Notes: generated by a model not told the origin, from the sequence alone. Counted from the stretch's first letter, positions 31,741 through 44,110 are shown. The stretch is DNA of 64,000 bases from Pomphorhynchus laevis (GCA_012934845.2 WNNJ02003044.1:1-64000), one strand, 5' to 3'. A program made the numbers and translations.

Positions 31741-33065
31741 ATATGATGTTAATTATATAATTATAAATATATTTATTAAATCAATATAATATTATATTAC
31801 AATAATACAAATTATTGATAGCAAATTATTGTTCTAAATGCAGAAGCTGGAACGAATTTCATTACATCCAGCTAATTAATTACATCCAAGTAATTTTCAT
31901 TACATATAAATGCGATTATAGAGTTTATTGTGTAAACATTTTCATGCATATTAGCAAATCTTATATTTTTAAGCAATAAATCATTGGAAAGTAACTTTTT
32001 GAATGAATCAACAATGTTACTAAGAAAATAGCATTAAGGAGTCGAAATAGAAAATAACTTACAAAATAGGAAAATTCAACATTTGTTTATTCGATTGTCC
32101 ATTAAATGAATTTAAACTTATTAATATTATGATTAAATATTAATAAATGAATATTCATTTATAAAAGCTAAAGTTAACTCGCATGTACCAATATGCATTT
32201 TCAGCTATTTATTTTACTTAAGCATAAGGTAAATATGATGTTATCTCTATTTCTCATCTCTATTAGCTAGATGTAGATATTAAACAGCAACACGAAAATA
32301 AAACATACCTTCAACAGACCGTATATGCATTGTATAAAATAACTTACGTTTATATACGTGGTGAAGCCGTATTTAGCTGATAGCATTCCTGATTACAAAA
32401 AATGTGAGCCCCACGTCTGAATAGAGAAAACACCTATCGCTTATTGATGACGTGAAGTGCAGTAGTTTAATTTAATAGGACTTTGGTATGCACACTAAAA
32501 TAGTAGCACTTGCTATAATTAAAGGTCAAGCAGATAAAATAATAAGTTGTAGCTCATTTAAAAACAAATTGTCATTTTTGTAACTTTATACTTAATAAGA
32601 GTACAGTCATTAAATAATTGACTTTTAGTTTAACAACATTGATGTAGTTAAGGTATTATGTAATCTGATTTGTGATGAAATTGTAAAAAAAGTCAAAATA
32701 GGTATGGCATACAATAGCAAGGGGTGCATACAATGCGTGTATTATTTAAAACATTTCTGCACGCTGGTATACAGTATCAACGAACCTGTCATTTCTACAA
32801 TCTTGGCAAAAAATATAAATTGTTAAAAAATTATAAAGTTTCTACTTTCGAAGTTTTTACTTTTGACAAAATATATATTAATTGTAGCGCACTGGCCTTC
32901 ACTTTAAGGGAAAACTGAATAAAAACCTCAGATTTCCGAGCAAACAACTTACAAATCCGATCAGCTAAATGAGTTTACGTATCTTTTACTATTTATAAAT
33001 TACAAATAAAGACAAATAAAATATTTACGTCTAAACAAGGATCCTACTTGTTTAGAAAAGCGTGT
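31741..33065. other. AT-rich DNA, no gene recognised
   Basis: At 32955-33020 there is a partial minus copy of the AT-rich dispersed repeat (cagctaaatgagtttacgta). The 64-residue plus ORF at 32724-32918 shows nothing recognisable. Confidence 0.45.
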
Positions 33066-33069
33066 TCTT

Positions 33070-33180
33070 AACAACTTCGTAGGAGGGATGATGCAGTTGA
33101 AGTTTACAACGAAGATTGGTACGATAAAGTTCGATTCAGCAAAGCCTCTGTAAGTTTCATTTATCTTCTATCCAAGGTTT
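33070..33180 (+). mobile_element. PIF/Harbinger-like transposase scrap
   Basis: A plus frame reads RRRDDAVEVYNEDWYDKVRF then SKASVSFIYLLSKV before a stop. This resembles the N-terminal region of Harbinger transposases (RDDPxxVYDDxxFxxRFRxSKxTxxFLL). The catalytic DDE part is not present. Confidence 0.4.
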
Positions 33181-33299
33181 AAAGGCCTACTTAACAAATG
33201 AGCCCTATAATTGATAGTTACTCTTCTTTCTGACACAAACTCTCGTAGATTATTAACAGATTGTTGTTGTCTGTTATAACGAAAATTTATTTATTCGTC

Positions 33300-33790
33300 A
33301 AACATGGCCCTGATTTTGCAAACAAAATACGTTGTAATTACAACGGATCACAATGACTTACTTCTGTTGATATATCTTTACTGTTTACGAATGTACCATT
33401 ACGTAAAGTTGTTAAAATGGCAGCGGAAGTACTGACTAAGTGTTCTTCACCCACTCTATATATCGAACAATAGATTGAATTGCTACATTGGTGCACATCA
33501 AAGAATGCTTTTGTATTTAAGAATAAAATATTTGATAAAGTTAACAGAGTAGCTATGAACTATCCATTGGGTACAACACTGATTAATATTTACATGCTCA
33601 ACTGAGAGGAATATGTGAGCTTATTCCGAACTTGATCCATTAGTTGATATATTTCAATGATACCTTCGTGACGTTGAACGTTGACCCATCATCATTTGAT
33701 ATTTTGAAACTGTTTGTTACTCTAGAGACTCTTCCATTCAATGATGACTCACTCTCGAATACGACACACAGTCAATATCATTTTTGAATG
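33300..33790 (+). mobile_element. Penelope-like element (third type), RT fragment
   Basis: Plus frames show VDISLLFTNVPLRKVVKMAA, ELLHWCTSKNAFVFKNKIFD and KVNRVAMNYPLGTTLINIYM, the PLE block around the second RT motif. Downstream there are traces of the palm (TLTVDPSSFDILKL type). At least three stops are present. It is distinct in sequence from the other PLE families here. Confidence 0.55.
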
Positions 33791-34993
33791 TCCAGATAAC
33801 AAAACACTCTAACGACATTAAAACCACCTAGCTGACATCGCAAGCCGGGAATACCTTTATACCCACCTAGCTGATATACAAAATTACCACAGCTGAAAAT
33901 TTATTAACCCTACTTTTTTCATCATATAAACCTGCGATTTTGGAACAATGTAAGATATTGAACGTGTTAAGTCATCAGGAATATCCTGATGGGGCTTGCA
34001 AAAAGTCAGACGCCAATCGTTTGAGGTGTGTTGTTCATGAGAAGAAGTGCAGTAGGTAGTTGCACATCGCCGCATTCAATCTTCGTTCGGTTATCCTACA
34101 TAAATGATGCAACCTGGAGTCACTTGCGTTACGGTTTTCAACAGGCCTTACGAACGTAATTATTTATCACCAGCAACCTTGTAATTTATCCGGATTATTC
34201 AAACGGAAAGCAAAATGTAATCCTCGTAGACAAGTTTACTGTACATCGTGCTGAGACTGCTGTTGCTCACATAAAGGGAGTTTATCAAGAGAAGCAAACA
34301 ACATCAATACGCGGTGATGTGCACTCTGCTATATTTAATTATATACGTGATAATGATCACAAAATATTTTAACCGTTTGTTAAGATGATTAGACCTATCG
34401 ATTAGATCGATTAAGGAATATATTTATATCAAATCAGCCACATCCAATGATGTGGCAACAAATCTAAATGGAAACTCCAATAACCAAAATAACATGAAAT
34501 TCTTTCGTATCAGTGTTGTGCATATATGGTTAATATGTCATTTGCTTAATATGGACAATATCGTTGAAAAACTCGTGTATATGATGTCAACCAACCTAAA
34601 AAATGTTTATTATGACAAGAAATCAAATTTTGATTATAAATGAAACAATTAATAATTATTTAAAATTTAATATAATTTATATAAATTTTATTTAATTGTT
34701 AATTTATACTAGACTTTAAAATAAAAATTAATTTCTATGAATCTACTAATAAATAATTTTCGATGTATCCGAATAAGGATTAGATATAAAAAATAGTAAA
34801 ATATATAAATCAACACAATAATATAAAGAATAAATTTGAAATCATTAGCGAAACATTTTTATGGATATTAAATAATATCAAAATAACGAAATTTTATTAA
34901 TTAACATTCAATTTAAATCCTCAACTGTATTCTTTAAGAAAATAAATTGAATAATGTAATTTCAATTTAGTAATTGCTCTTTGTAATTTTTAG
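33791..34993. other. Mixed sequence, one small PLE piece
   Basis: At 34775-34900 the plus strand repeats the post-palm text of the AT-rich PLE family (kivkyinqhnn, then ISETFLWILNN). At 34200-34330 a coding-like stretch (NVILVDKFTVHRAETAVAHI) is open but not recognised. The ORFs at 33884-34075 and 34452-34643 are not recognised. Confidence 0.4.
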
Positions 34994-35187
34994 AGAAGGA
35001 CAGAGAATCAAGTAAACGTTATTTTTGTTGTGGTGAATCTGAAGATATGATAGGATGCACTTCTGCTGAAGTTCATGTAGTGCGCGCTAAAGATATGATG
35101 CGAGGGTTTGTTCAAAACCCTCGCATCACACCTAAGTCACTAGAATCGTCAAATGCATCAGCTGGAATTTTCGCTCTCGATTGCTAA
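34994..35187 (+). pseudogene. REXO1-like RNA exonuclease exon with stop at catalytic Glu
   Basis: An acceptor (ttgtaatttttag, ending 34993) opens a frame with SSKRYFCCGESEDMIGCTSA then EVHVV. This matches the conserved RY-CC-x-GC-x-A-x-HV block in front of the DEDD exonuclease domain of REXO1/GOR-type proteins. It continues KDMMRGFVQ and GIFALDC, which corresponds to GIYALDCEM in the family. The codon after Cys is TAA (35185-35187) where GAA for the first catalytic Glu is expected, and ATG follows. A single G-to-T change would explain it, so this copy is probably dead. An intron cannot explain the stop because no donor precedes it. A perfect 13-bp hairpin (gatgcgagggttt / aaaccctcgcatc) lies inside the frame. 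No other exon of the gene was found nearby. Confidence 0.6.
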
Positions 35188-35439
35188 ATGGTGAATTATT
35201 ATTTAATTGATTGTTTGACCTAGATAAAGTAAATATGATACTGGTATTGCCATTTTCTGGAAAAATTATTAAAAATTAATTACAAACTCGTCACAAATGT
35301 ATACAGTATATAATATATACAGTATAATCACAATTTTCCATAATTTATTGCTATATATTGGAATAAGACGTTCACAACGGCACGATAATCAAATTTTAAA
35401 ATAGATATTAAATAATAATATATTAAAAATTTGTTCGGT
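35188..35439. other. AT-rich spacer
   Basis: Nothing recognised. Confidence 0.4.
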
Positions 35440-35535
35440 CGACCGGAGATAAACAGGCAATGAGTTTCCTCTTGCAGCGAATTAGCGCAGCGGTGCAACA
35501 AGAAGACGCGGCTTGTTTTGCGGAGTCGGCAGGAT
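35440..35535. other. GC-richer island with a tRNA A-box-like motif
   Basis: A stretch of about 95 bp, much GC-richer than its surroundings, contains tagcgcagcgg (35483-35493), a perfect fit to the pol III A box (TRGCNNAGNGG). A convincing B box is not visible (only ggagtcggc at 35522). It may be a SINE head or a tRNA-related remnant. Confidence 0.35.
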
Positions 35536-36690
35536 AATCATCTAATATAATATTCACTAATTAGTGATTATATCATCAAGGATAATGATATAATATTAAT
35601 ATTATAACATTAATATTATATTATAATATTAACATTAATATTATCAATATTAATGATAATGATATCATATTTGATTCTTGATTAAAACTGTATTTGAAGA
35701 ATACATGAAAACTCTTTGTTAAAATAGTTAATCAAGAAGCAATTTTCTTTAACATTTATCATTTGAAAAAATGTAGAAAATAAAAAATAATTGTTTTTTT
35801 CAATCGTTTGGAAAAAAAATTATATTGTGGCTGCTTACTATTTGCTAAAAATAAAATATTACTTATTATCCTGTGCAGTGATGTATTATGGTATTTAACT
35901 ATTGCATAAATCTATTAGTGTTTTAGGCATCATACTAAAACATTGAAATTATACTGTACTAAAAGTATGTCAAAAATATAATCATCTTTTCCCATTTTTA
36001 TTAATAAAATTTTCCCATTTTTATTAGTGATAGATAGGAAGGTTGAGCGTATTTATTAAATCAAGTTTTCTTTTGTCACACACGCACTTCTTCCGGATTC
36101 AACATTTACAAAATCCGAAAAGCCTTTTGAATTGTTTTTTAGTACTGGCAAAATGTAAAGTTTATAACGATATGGGTGAATTTGTTTTGCTCATACCCAC
36201 CTATTTTATATATGGGTGAATAGGTTTATATGTTTATATGTTTTATATGTTTATCATATGTTTATCATATGAATAAATATTTTATGAGTTTAAAAAATAA
36301 AAATCCAAAAACCAAAATTCAAAACTAAATTGTAACATTTAGAATTATTTATTCTAAATATATTATAAAATATAAAATATTTATCTTGTTCCTTATCTTA
36401 GTTTGTTGACAATTGCAGAAGTACAACTTGTATTTTGCTGACTTATCCGAAGACATTTTCGTATTATATTATATTATTTTCGTCTCATATTATACTAATT
36501 TTTATTTCGAATATGTAATCGATTCTTTGGATTATTCTTTGCCTCTCATCCAAGAAAAGTCAACGTATCTTCGGTAGTATAAGATCGAATTATTTAAGTT
36601 AGAATACAGATTTAATGATGTTAATTAATTTATAGTGTTTAGTGTATATAATAATATTATATTTTAATATAATAATATTATATTAATATT
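35536..36690. other. AT-rich DNA with nested palindromes
   Basis: 35560-35680 is a run of ataatattaat/attaatattat palindromes. The rest is featureless apart from short tandem ttatatg repeats near 36210-36280. Confidence 0.5.
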
Positions 36691-37690
36691 ATAATATTAG
36701 TAGATATTAAAGAAGCGTTAGTAAAATTAATTAATCTTATATTCGGAAAAAGATATACATATATATGTTATAATTAACATAGTTATAATAACTATAACGC
36801 ATATCTAAAATTCGCACGTTTCTAGACTTCGCATATTAAATGTAAAAACTCAGTTCTTTTCACGCAAGGAATGATATTAAAGAAGCGTTAATACAATTAA
36901 TTAATCTTATATTCGGAAAAAGATATACATATAGATATTATAATAAGTATAACGCATAGCTAACAAAAATTAAACCATCAAGTAAATATAAATATATGGA
37001 TAAAATTGAATTATTAGAATCCTTAAATATTTTGATAAATCAAAATTATTTAAAAGTAGGGACATCTATATTTAGACAAGTAAAAGGTGTTCCAATAAGT
37101 GGTAATAGTAGCCCAATTATAGCTGACTTGTTTTTAAGCTTTATAGAATATGAATTTGCTCATATCTATGTAAAAACTAAATCTAAACAATATAAATATA
37201 TGAAATATATGTTTCGATATATTGATGATATATGTGTATTTAATTCTAATAATTTTTATTCAATTAGTGAGCACATTTATCCAGAAAGCCTTATTCTTAA
37301 CAAAACCAATATTAATGATAAAGAAGGTGTATATCTAGATATGAACATTAAATTAACATTAACTAAAACTACTATTAATTTATATCGTAAAGATGACATA
37401 TTTAAATTTACAAGAAACATATTTTTGCATGAGCATTCATGCATACCATATAATATAAAATATAATTAAATAATGAAATTTTAAGAATTGCAACAATTTG
37501 TAATTATATTGGCTTTCTTCAAAATCATTTAAATAATTTAATAGATACAAATTTTAATTAAAATTAAAAAATTATTTAAATTATTTTTATATAAATTTTA
37601 ATTTATACATATTTTAAACTAGGTTACTATAAAAATACAATCAAACAAAAAATAGTAAAATATATAAATCAACAAAATATTATTAATAAT
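36690..37690 (+). mobile_element. Penelope-like element, RT finger to thumb
   Basis: The text of the LVDIKEALVKLINLIFGKRY block occurs twice at the left (36690-36760 and 36865-36940), a local duplication. The main ORF 36996-37469 holds the RT second motif VKGVPISGNSSPIIADLF, the catalytic MFRYIDDICVF and NIKLTLTKTTINLYRKDDIF. The Met-Gly of other copies (GVPMGG) is replaced by Ile-Ser. The frame breaks after 37469 and continues as linker text to 37690, directly before a structured repeat copy. Confidence 0.85.
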
Positions 37691-37714
37691 AAATTTAAAA
37701 TAAATTTCACCAAA

Positions 37715-37860
37715 GAAAATACGTCATTAGCATGTATTTTACCTCACTCTTATGCTGGGTCGAGGAATATGTTCCAAAACCTGATAACATAGCAGTTCCT
37801 CCAGATGACCTCTGATCTTATTCTGATGCATCGTATGTTATTTTGTAGTCAATTCATAAA
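37715..37860 (+). repeat. Structured repeat copy 2
   Basis: It has aaatacgtcattagcatgta for arm 1 (a G.T pair keeps the stem), tatgctgggtcgaggaat, aaaacctgataacat and gcagttcctcc. The tail ttctgatgcatcgtatgtta and agtcaattcataaaaattg match the region after the best copy. Arm 2 is weaker here (tatg/cata core). Confidence 0.6.
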
Positions 37861-37899
37861 AATTGATTTTTTATCTTAAAGTTCAATTTTAAATTTTAA

Positions 37900-38690
37900 C
37901 GTCGACATTATTTACATCGACCGTTACCATATCCCAATCTAAACATGCTAACAAGCTCTTCTAACATCCGTATCCTACAATTAAACATCGAAGGTTTAAC
38001 TGCTGCAAAAAAAAGAGATATTACTTTACCTGCTGTCTCGACACAACATGTCGTTAATCGCCCTACAGGAGACGCACAGCAGAGGAGATGGGGATTTGAT
38101 CATTCCAGGATCAATTTTTTTTTTAATTTTAACGTGTGGAAACACACATGTCAAGAAATTTGACGCAAGTCTCAACGAGGCAATGAGATTAATCAGTGGA
38201 GCAAGAAGGCCAACACCAATCGACTTACTTCCAGTGTTATCTGGTATACCACCAGCCGATATAAGGCGGGACGCAATCTGTGTCTCAGCAAGCCGATCCC
38301 TGAACACCCTACCAATCCCTGTTGTCAAACCCCGCCTCAAATCACAACATCCGTTCAGCAGACGTGTCAGAACTCTGTTCAATCTAATTAACACGAATGG
38401 AATTGATGAGCTTGTATGTAGGAGGTGGCAACAAAGATGGGAGAAGTCAACATCCCAACTACGCAGGTTCGTTCCTAATGTGTCACTATCTCCGATCGGT
38501 AAAAATTTGACTCGTTCACACTGGGTACAGCTAAACAGTCTCCGTTCCGGATACGGTCGATACAGAGGTTTTCTTTTCAAAGCCGGTCTTGTAACATCCC
38601 TAAACTGCGACTGCGGCATCATTCAAGCCAGAGAACACATTTTGGCTTGCCCGACGATCAATGAAAGAAGTTAATGCAGAATTCCGACAA
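37900..38690 (+). mobile_element. Internally deleted LINE: endonuclease start joined to C-terminal domain
   Basis: It begins with the APE-endonuclease start (NIRILQLNIEGLTAAKKRDI, 37960-38015), passes through SLIALQETH in another frame, and then jumps to the C-terminal region. That region reads EAMRLISGARRPTPIDLLPV, SHWVQLNSLRSGYGRYRGFL and the zinc-like CDCGIIQAREHILACP (C-x-C-x7-H-x4-C). The whole reverse transcriptase is missing. GC content and codon use differ sharply from the surrounding AT-rich DNA. The C-terminal domain fits a jockey-group LINE. Confidence 0.75.
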
Positions 38691-40555
38691 TGGATTGGAG
38701 CAACAACTTGTAGATTTTAGTCTGTGAGATTGATGTTATGTATTGCTTGTTGTTTTTTGATTTATACTAGATATATATAAACATCGAGCGGAATGTTTAA
38801 ACGTCCCTGAACAATTTAAAAGCCCATTGATAACTTGATATAGATTATATAGCATCTTATATAACAATTACTAATTATTTATAATAATTTAATTATAAAT
38901 AATATAAAATGCATATACTCAGTTAGTTGATCTAATTATGTCGTGCTCCTATCTTCTCAATAATATTAAATTTCTTATGATTGACATTGTAACTCTATTT
39001 ATCCACTTTATCTAAGTAATTACGAAGGCTAAAATCATAACAGCATTTCCTAGTCTGCTTTACACATTCCTAAATCTGTACTACAGATCTACACATCAGA
39101 GCTGGTAATTGATATTTACATAAATTCACAATAATTGCGAATTTACAACAATAATTCGCAGTAATTAAACCTCAAATTACGTTCCACAAAATTATTACAA
39201 TAAGAAAACTCAAATGATAATATTCCGTTGCATCAACCAATCGAGAGGGGAACGGAATATTAAAATTACGATTATTAATTTAGTACAATGTACGGAAAAA
39301 TCAAAATAGAGAGTAAAATAATAATAATCGAATATGTAATAAAATGCTACAAAAGCATATTATGCTGATAGTAGTCTCGTCGATAAATGCTTAAATTGCA
39401 TAGGGGCCGAAACCTGATAACATAGTAATTATCGTTATGACCTGTAATCCTTATTCTGATACATCGTATCAGAATTATTCTCATAATATGGCTGTGGAAC
39501 CAGATCTACTTAATTCGAGGTTTTCTAACGTCGAATCATAAGATTCAAAGATTTGAATAATTCAGTAATATGCCTGATAATCATAATCTCTTTTACATTT
39601 TATATAGTGCATTGATATTAGTGTTGCAGGAAATAGTGAATACAATGGTCATATACATTAGTCGGAATGATAGTAGAACAGTTCATTTGCAACGAAGCGA
39701 ATTGAGAGGTTTACATAAAATGGGTAAAAATACTTTAAAAGAATATTTATAAATATTAAAATAATTTTATAAAATATTTGTGTAAAAATAAACAGTTAAA
39801 CTATCTTTATGAAAAATCATCTTAACAATAGATTAATGGAGAAGCGATACAAATAGCTTCTATAATTCTACAAATATGCAAGCTTCAATACTATATAATA
39901 AGAAATTAAAAGTAATTGCTAAGCAAACAATTTATCAATTTAACAAATTATTTATTCAGATTAGAATCTTGAATCTACGTATATAATTTACGAAATATAA
40001 TTCTTAAAATAAATATTTTAAAGATTTTATATAATTCAGATGTTTTTATAACTTGGATTGTTTTCAACTAATTTTTATGAGTTTAAATTATTCATAGATT
40101 ACATATAATTAGATTATTTTACTTAACAAAAATCACATATTTTAATTCAGTAAAGCATATATTTTACTTAATGGAAAATACTTAATAACAAAACATTGAA
40201 ATACCTGTAGAAGCAAGAAGTGATTCCTTGCCAAATAGACATCGGCACTGGGCAGATCGTATGTGGCTGGATATCTTAGCACAACAGAACTTATAGTGAT
40301 GGTCATTAGTTAAAGGATGTTTAGTTGAATAGTAAGTAAACTATCTATTTGTCCATTGGCGTTTCTCTGAATTCCATATCAACTTTAAACATTTTCATTA
40401 AGAAGGAATCTGCATTTCTAAAATACACAGGCGTATTTTAAATTGCAGTTGTGAACATATTTTAGTTGACATTACTCAAGGCGACTAAACGATATATCGG
40501 CAATTCGCTAAACAAAAGCTCAACTTGCATTGGTCTAATAAATGATACACGATAT
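38691..40555. other. AT-rich DNA with structured repeat copy 3
   Basis: 38880-38940 is a partial plus copy of the AT-rich dispersed repeat. 39350-39475 is a diverged structured repeat (taggggccgaaacctgataa, ttattctgatacatcgtatc). A short coding-like frame at 40200-40310 (EIPVEARSDSLPNRHRHWAD, RMWLDILAQQN, stop) may be a host exon but is not recognised. Confidence 0.45.
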
Positions 40556-40655
40556 ATCAGAATAAAAATTAAAAGTAATCAGGAGGAACTACCATGTTGA
40601 CAGGTTTCAGCCCCTATTCCTCGACACAACATAAAAGCAAAACTACCAATGGCAA
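40556..40655 (-). repeat. Structured repeat copy 4
   Basis: The minus strand reads gtcgaggaataggggctgaa, acctgtcaacat and agttcctcctgat. Arm 2 here is atgttg/caacat (40594-40599 with 40627-40632 on the plus strand), a different sequence from the other copies but still paired. Confidence 0.6.
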
Positions 40656-40814
40656 TACTATGGCAATGATAATATATTGAATATATTCAATATATTTTAT
40701 ATATTGAATGTTCACTCAAACATATGGTTTTGCAAATTTGAATATATCATCTTTACGATATAAATTAAAAGTAGTTTTAATTTATATTTACTAAATATAT
40801 ACCTTCTTTATCAT

Positions 40815-40985
40815 CACTGTTAGCAGTCAGCCTAGTGAGGAATTGCTATGCTATTAGGGTTCTTCCCCTATTCCACGACCCAGCATAGCAGCGGGGCCAA
40901 ATGCATGTTAATGAGGTATTTCCTCTAATGAAATCTTATTTCAGTACGTTATTTATTATCCATAAACTTCCGCTTAAGAATTTAA
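40815..40985 (-). repeat. Structured repeat copy 5
   Basis: The minus strand shows gaggaaatacctcattaaca, tgcatttggccccgctgcta and agcatagcaattcctc. Arm 2 is tgctatgct/agcatagca (40844-40852 with 40882-40890), perfect over 9 bp. Relative to the best copy one T-A pair has become C-G. It shares the preceding PLE-tail text (gcggaagtttataaatgg) with the copy at 28070. Confidence 0.65.
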
Positions 40986-41100
40986 ACTTATCGTGTCGAT
41001 TGCTATTTTTATTATAAAGCAATTGTTCAATTCGTTACAAATTGTTCAATTCTTAAAATTTTATTTTTAATTTTTTAAAAATTAAAAATGGTAGGCATGC

Positions 41101-41520
41101 ATAATAACGATGCATTTGATAATTCATATGCACCTAGGTTTTATTAGATTTTTATGTAATTTTGGATTCCAATATAATATAGGTATAGTTTTATTATCTG
41201 ATTCAACCTTTATACCCTTTTTATCCATTATAGAACAGTGACTTGTAATAATTGTTTCTAAACTCAACTCACTACGTTCATATGTTGGATTTACATTTAA
41301 ATCATTATAATTAACCTCTTTCATCAGTATATCATAATAAAGCTTTTTGCATATGAAGACAAAGTTATTACTAGCTTTATCAATAGTTGTTATTATATAG
41401 TTATCCTTTAATTTAGTAAGTTCTTTATACATATCTTTATTAATTTTATCTTTCCTTTTGTAATTGTTTGTTATTTTCATTTTATTTTTAATTTTATCAA
41501 ATATATAATCTTTCTAAATG
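41101..41520 (-). mobile_element. Penelope-like element, N-terminal RT piece
   Basis: The minus ORF 41124-41480 begins MKITNNYKRKDKINKDMYK and ends at the WNPKLHKNLIKPRCI block. It is nearly identical to the start of the copy at 42179-43138 and is the third N-terminus in a head-to-tail series on this strand. Confidence 0.85.
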
Positions 41521-41559
41521 TTTATCTAATATATATTCGAGCTTTCATTATTAATCAGC

Positions 41560-42175
41560 TTACAAAAGTAATCATTTAAGTTATTATATAACGAATTGTA
41601 AATTTTATTTTCATTGTAAATTTCATATCTAGATATAAACCTTCTTTATCATTAATATTGGTTTTGTTAAGAATAAGGCTTTCTGGATAAATTTGTTCAC
41701 TAATTGAATAAAAATTGTTAGAGTTAAATACCCATATATCATCAATATGATGATATTTGATGGTATTTTTATAGTAACCTAGTTTAAAATATGTATAAAT
41801 TAAAATTTATATAAAAATAATTTTAATAATCTTTTAATTTTAATTAAAATTTGTATCTATTAAATTATTTAAATGATTTTGAAGAAAGCCAATATCATTA
41901 CATATTGTTGCAATTCTTAAAATTTCATTATTTAATGTATTATATTTTATATTATATGGTATGCATGAATGCTCATGCAAAAATATGTTTCTTGTAAATT
42001 TAAATATGTCATCTTTACGATATAAATTAATAGTAGTTTTAGTTAATGTTAATTTAATGTTCATATCTAGATATACAACTTCTTTATCATCGAGAACAAG
42101 CTTACCTGGATAAAAGTGTTCACTTTTTGAATAAAAATTATTAGAGTTAAATAAACGTATATCATCGATGTATTA
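41560..42175 (-). mobile_element. Penelope-like element, thumb and linker pieces
   Basis: ORF 41840-42064 (NIKLTLTKTTINLYRKDDIF, ATICNDIGFLQNHLNN) continues the copy whose palm lies at 42179. 41560-41760 is another truncated palm-to-thumb segment (ESLILNKTNIND type). Together they show that more than one copy is compressed here. Confidence 0.75.
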
Positions 42176-42178
42176 TCA

Positions 42179-43138
42179 TCAATGTACATAAATCTCATTA
42201 ATATATCGAAGCATATATTTCATATATTTATATTGTTTAGATTTAGTTTTTACACAGTTATGAACAAATTCATATTCTATAAAGCTTAAAAACAAGTCAG
42301 CTATAATTGGGCTACTATTACCACCCATTGGAACACCTTTTACTTGTCTAAATATAGATGTCCCTACTTTTAAATAATTTTGATTTATCAAAATATTTAA
42401 GGATTCTATTAATTCAATTTTATCCATATATTTATATTTACTTGATGGTTTAATTTTTGTTAGATAGGCGTTATAATTATTATAACATATATATGTATAT
42501 CTTTTTCCGAATATAAGGTTAATTAATTTTACTAACGCTTCTTTAATATCTACTAAATCTAGATTTGTATAAAGCGTACTAAAATCGTATGTATTTATAT
42601 TTTGAAAATTTATTCCTTTTGTCTGTTCTAAAAATTCTTTTGTAGAATTAATACTGAAATAGTGTTTTATACCAGTATTAATTTCGATTACCTTGCAATA
42701 TTTTTTAAAGTGTGCTTTAATTACTTTAAGTATTTTATTCATATAGACAGAAAGTGGTTTTAATGTACATTTAAACGCACTACATATGAACCTAGGTTTT
42801 ATTGGATTTTTATGTAATTTTGGATTCCAATATAATATAGGTATAGTTTTATTATCTGATTCAACCTTTATACCCTTTTTATCCATTATAGAACAGTGAC
42901 TTGTAATAATTGTTTCAAAACTTAACTCACTAGGTTCATATGTTGAATTTACATAAAAATCATTAGAATTAACCTCTTTCATCAGTATATCATAATAAAG
43001 CTTTTTGCATATGAAGACAAAGTTATTACTAGCTTTATCAATAGTTGTTATTATATATTTATCCTTTAATTTAGTAAGTTCTTTATACATATCTTTATTA
43101 ATTTTATCTTTCCTTTTATAATTGTTTGTTATTTTCAT
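42179..43138 (-). mobile_element. Penelope-like element, longest RT ORF (319 aa)
   Basis: The frame starts MKITNNYKRKDKINKDMYKE and runs through TTIDKASNNFVF, ILYWNPKLHKNPIKPRFI, CTLKPLSVYMNKILKVIK, INTYDFSTLYTNLDLVDIKE (first catalytic Asp), FRQVKGVPMGGNSSPIIADL, and ends in YMLRYINEIYVH. Intact copies have YIDD at that last site, so the catalytic Asp pair reads Asn-Glu and the ORF stops there. It is the best view of this PLE family's fingers and palm. The GIY-YIG domain is not attached. Confidence 0.85.
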
Positions 43139-43199
43139 TTTATTTTTAATTTTATCAAATATATAATATTTCCAAATGTTTATCTTAGATATATTCGAG

Positions 43200-43740
43200 C
43201 TTTCACTATTAATCAGCTTACTAAAGTAATCATTTAAGTTATTATATAACGAATTGTAAATTTTATTTTCATTGTAAATTTCATATCTAGATATAAACCT
43301 TCTTTATCATTAATATTGGTTTTGTTAAGAATAAGGCTTTCTGGATAAATTTGTTCACTAATTGAATAAAAATTATTAGAATTAAATACACATATATCAT
43401 CAATGAATCGAAACATATATTTCATATATTTATATTGTTTAGATTTAGTTTTTACACAGATATGAGCAAATTCATATTCTATATGGCTTAAAAACAAGTC
43501 AGCTATAATTGGGCTTCTATTACCACCCATTGTAACACCTTTTACTTGTTTAAATATAGATGTCCCTACTTTTAAATAATTTTGATTTATCAAAATATTT
43601 AAGGATTCTATTAATTCAATTTTATCCATATATTTATATTTATTTGATGGCTTAATTTTTGTTAGATAGGCGTTATAATTATTATAACATATATATGTAT
43701 ATCTTTTTCCGAATATAAAATTAATTAATTTTTCCTATGC
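43200..43740 (-). mobile_element. Penelope-like element, palm piece
   Basis: ORF 43234-43629 has GTSIFKQVKGVTMGGNRSPI, the catalytic RFIDDICVFNSNNF and ILNKTNINDKEGLYLDM, then breaks. To its right (43640-43740) lies the preceding finger text. The second-motif residues differ slightly from neighbouring copies (VTMGGNR). Confidence 0.8.
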
Positions 43741-44100
43741 ATCTTTAATATCTGCTAAATCTAGATATGTATAAAGCGTACTAAAATCGTACGTATTTAT
43801 ATTCCGACAATTTATTCCTTTTGTGTGTTCTAAAAATTCATTTGTAGAAAAAGTGTTTTATAAAGCAATAATTTCGTACCCTGCAATATTTTTTAATATT
43901 TTTTGGACTTTTTTGTAATATTGCATTTCAATATAGTTTTATATTAATAATTTTATCAATAATTATTAACAATCAATAATTGTTTTATTATCTAATTCAA
44001 TCCAGTATTAATTTCGATTATCCTACAATATTTTTTGAAGTGTGCTTTAATTACTTTAAGTATTTTATTCATATAGACAGAAAGTGGTTTAATGTACATT
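43740..44100 (-). mobile_element. Penelope-like element, degraded finger segment
   Basis: 43740-43850 repeats the YDFSTLYT-type block and 43995-44100 repeats the region before it, separated by about 130 bp of AT-rich DNA. It is broken in several places. Confidence 0.65.
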
Positions 44101-44110
44101 TAAAATCACT

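Noticed and set aside
35560-35680. AT palindromes as a replication origin
   Set aside because: Simple ataatattaat repeats are common throughout the window. Nothing distinguishes these.
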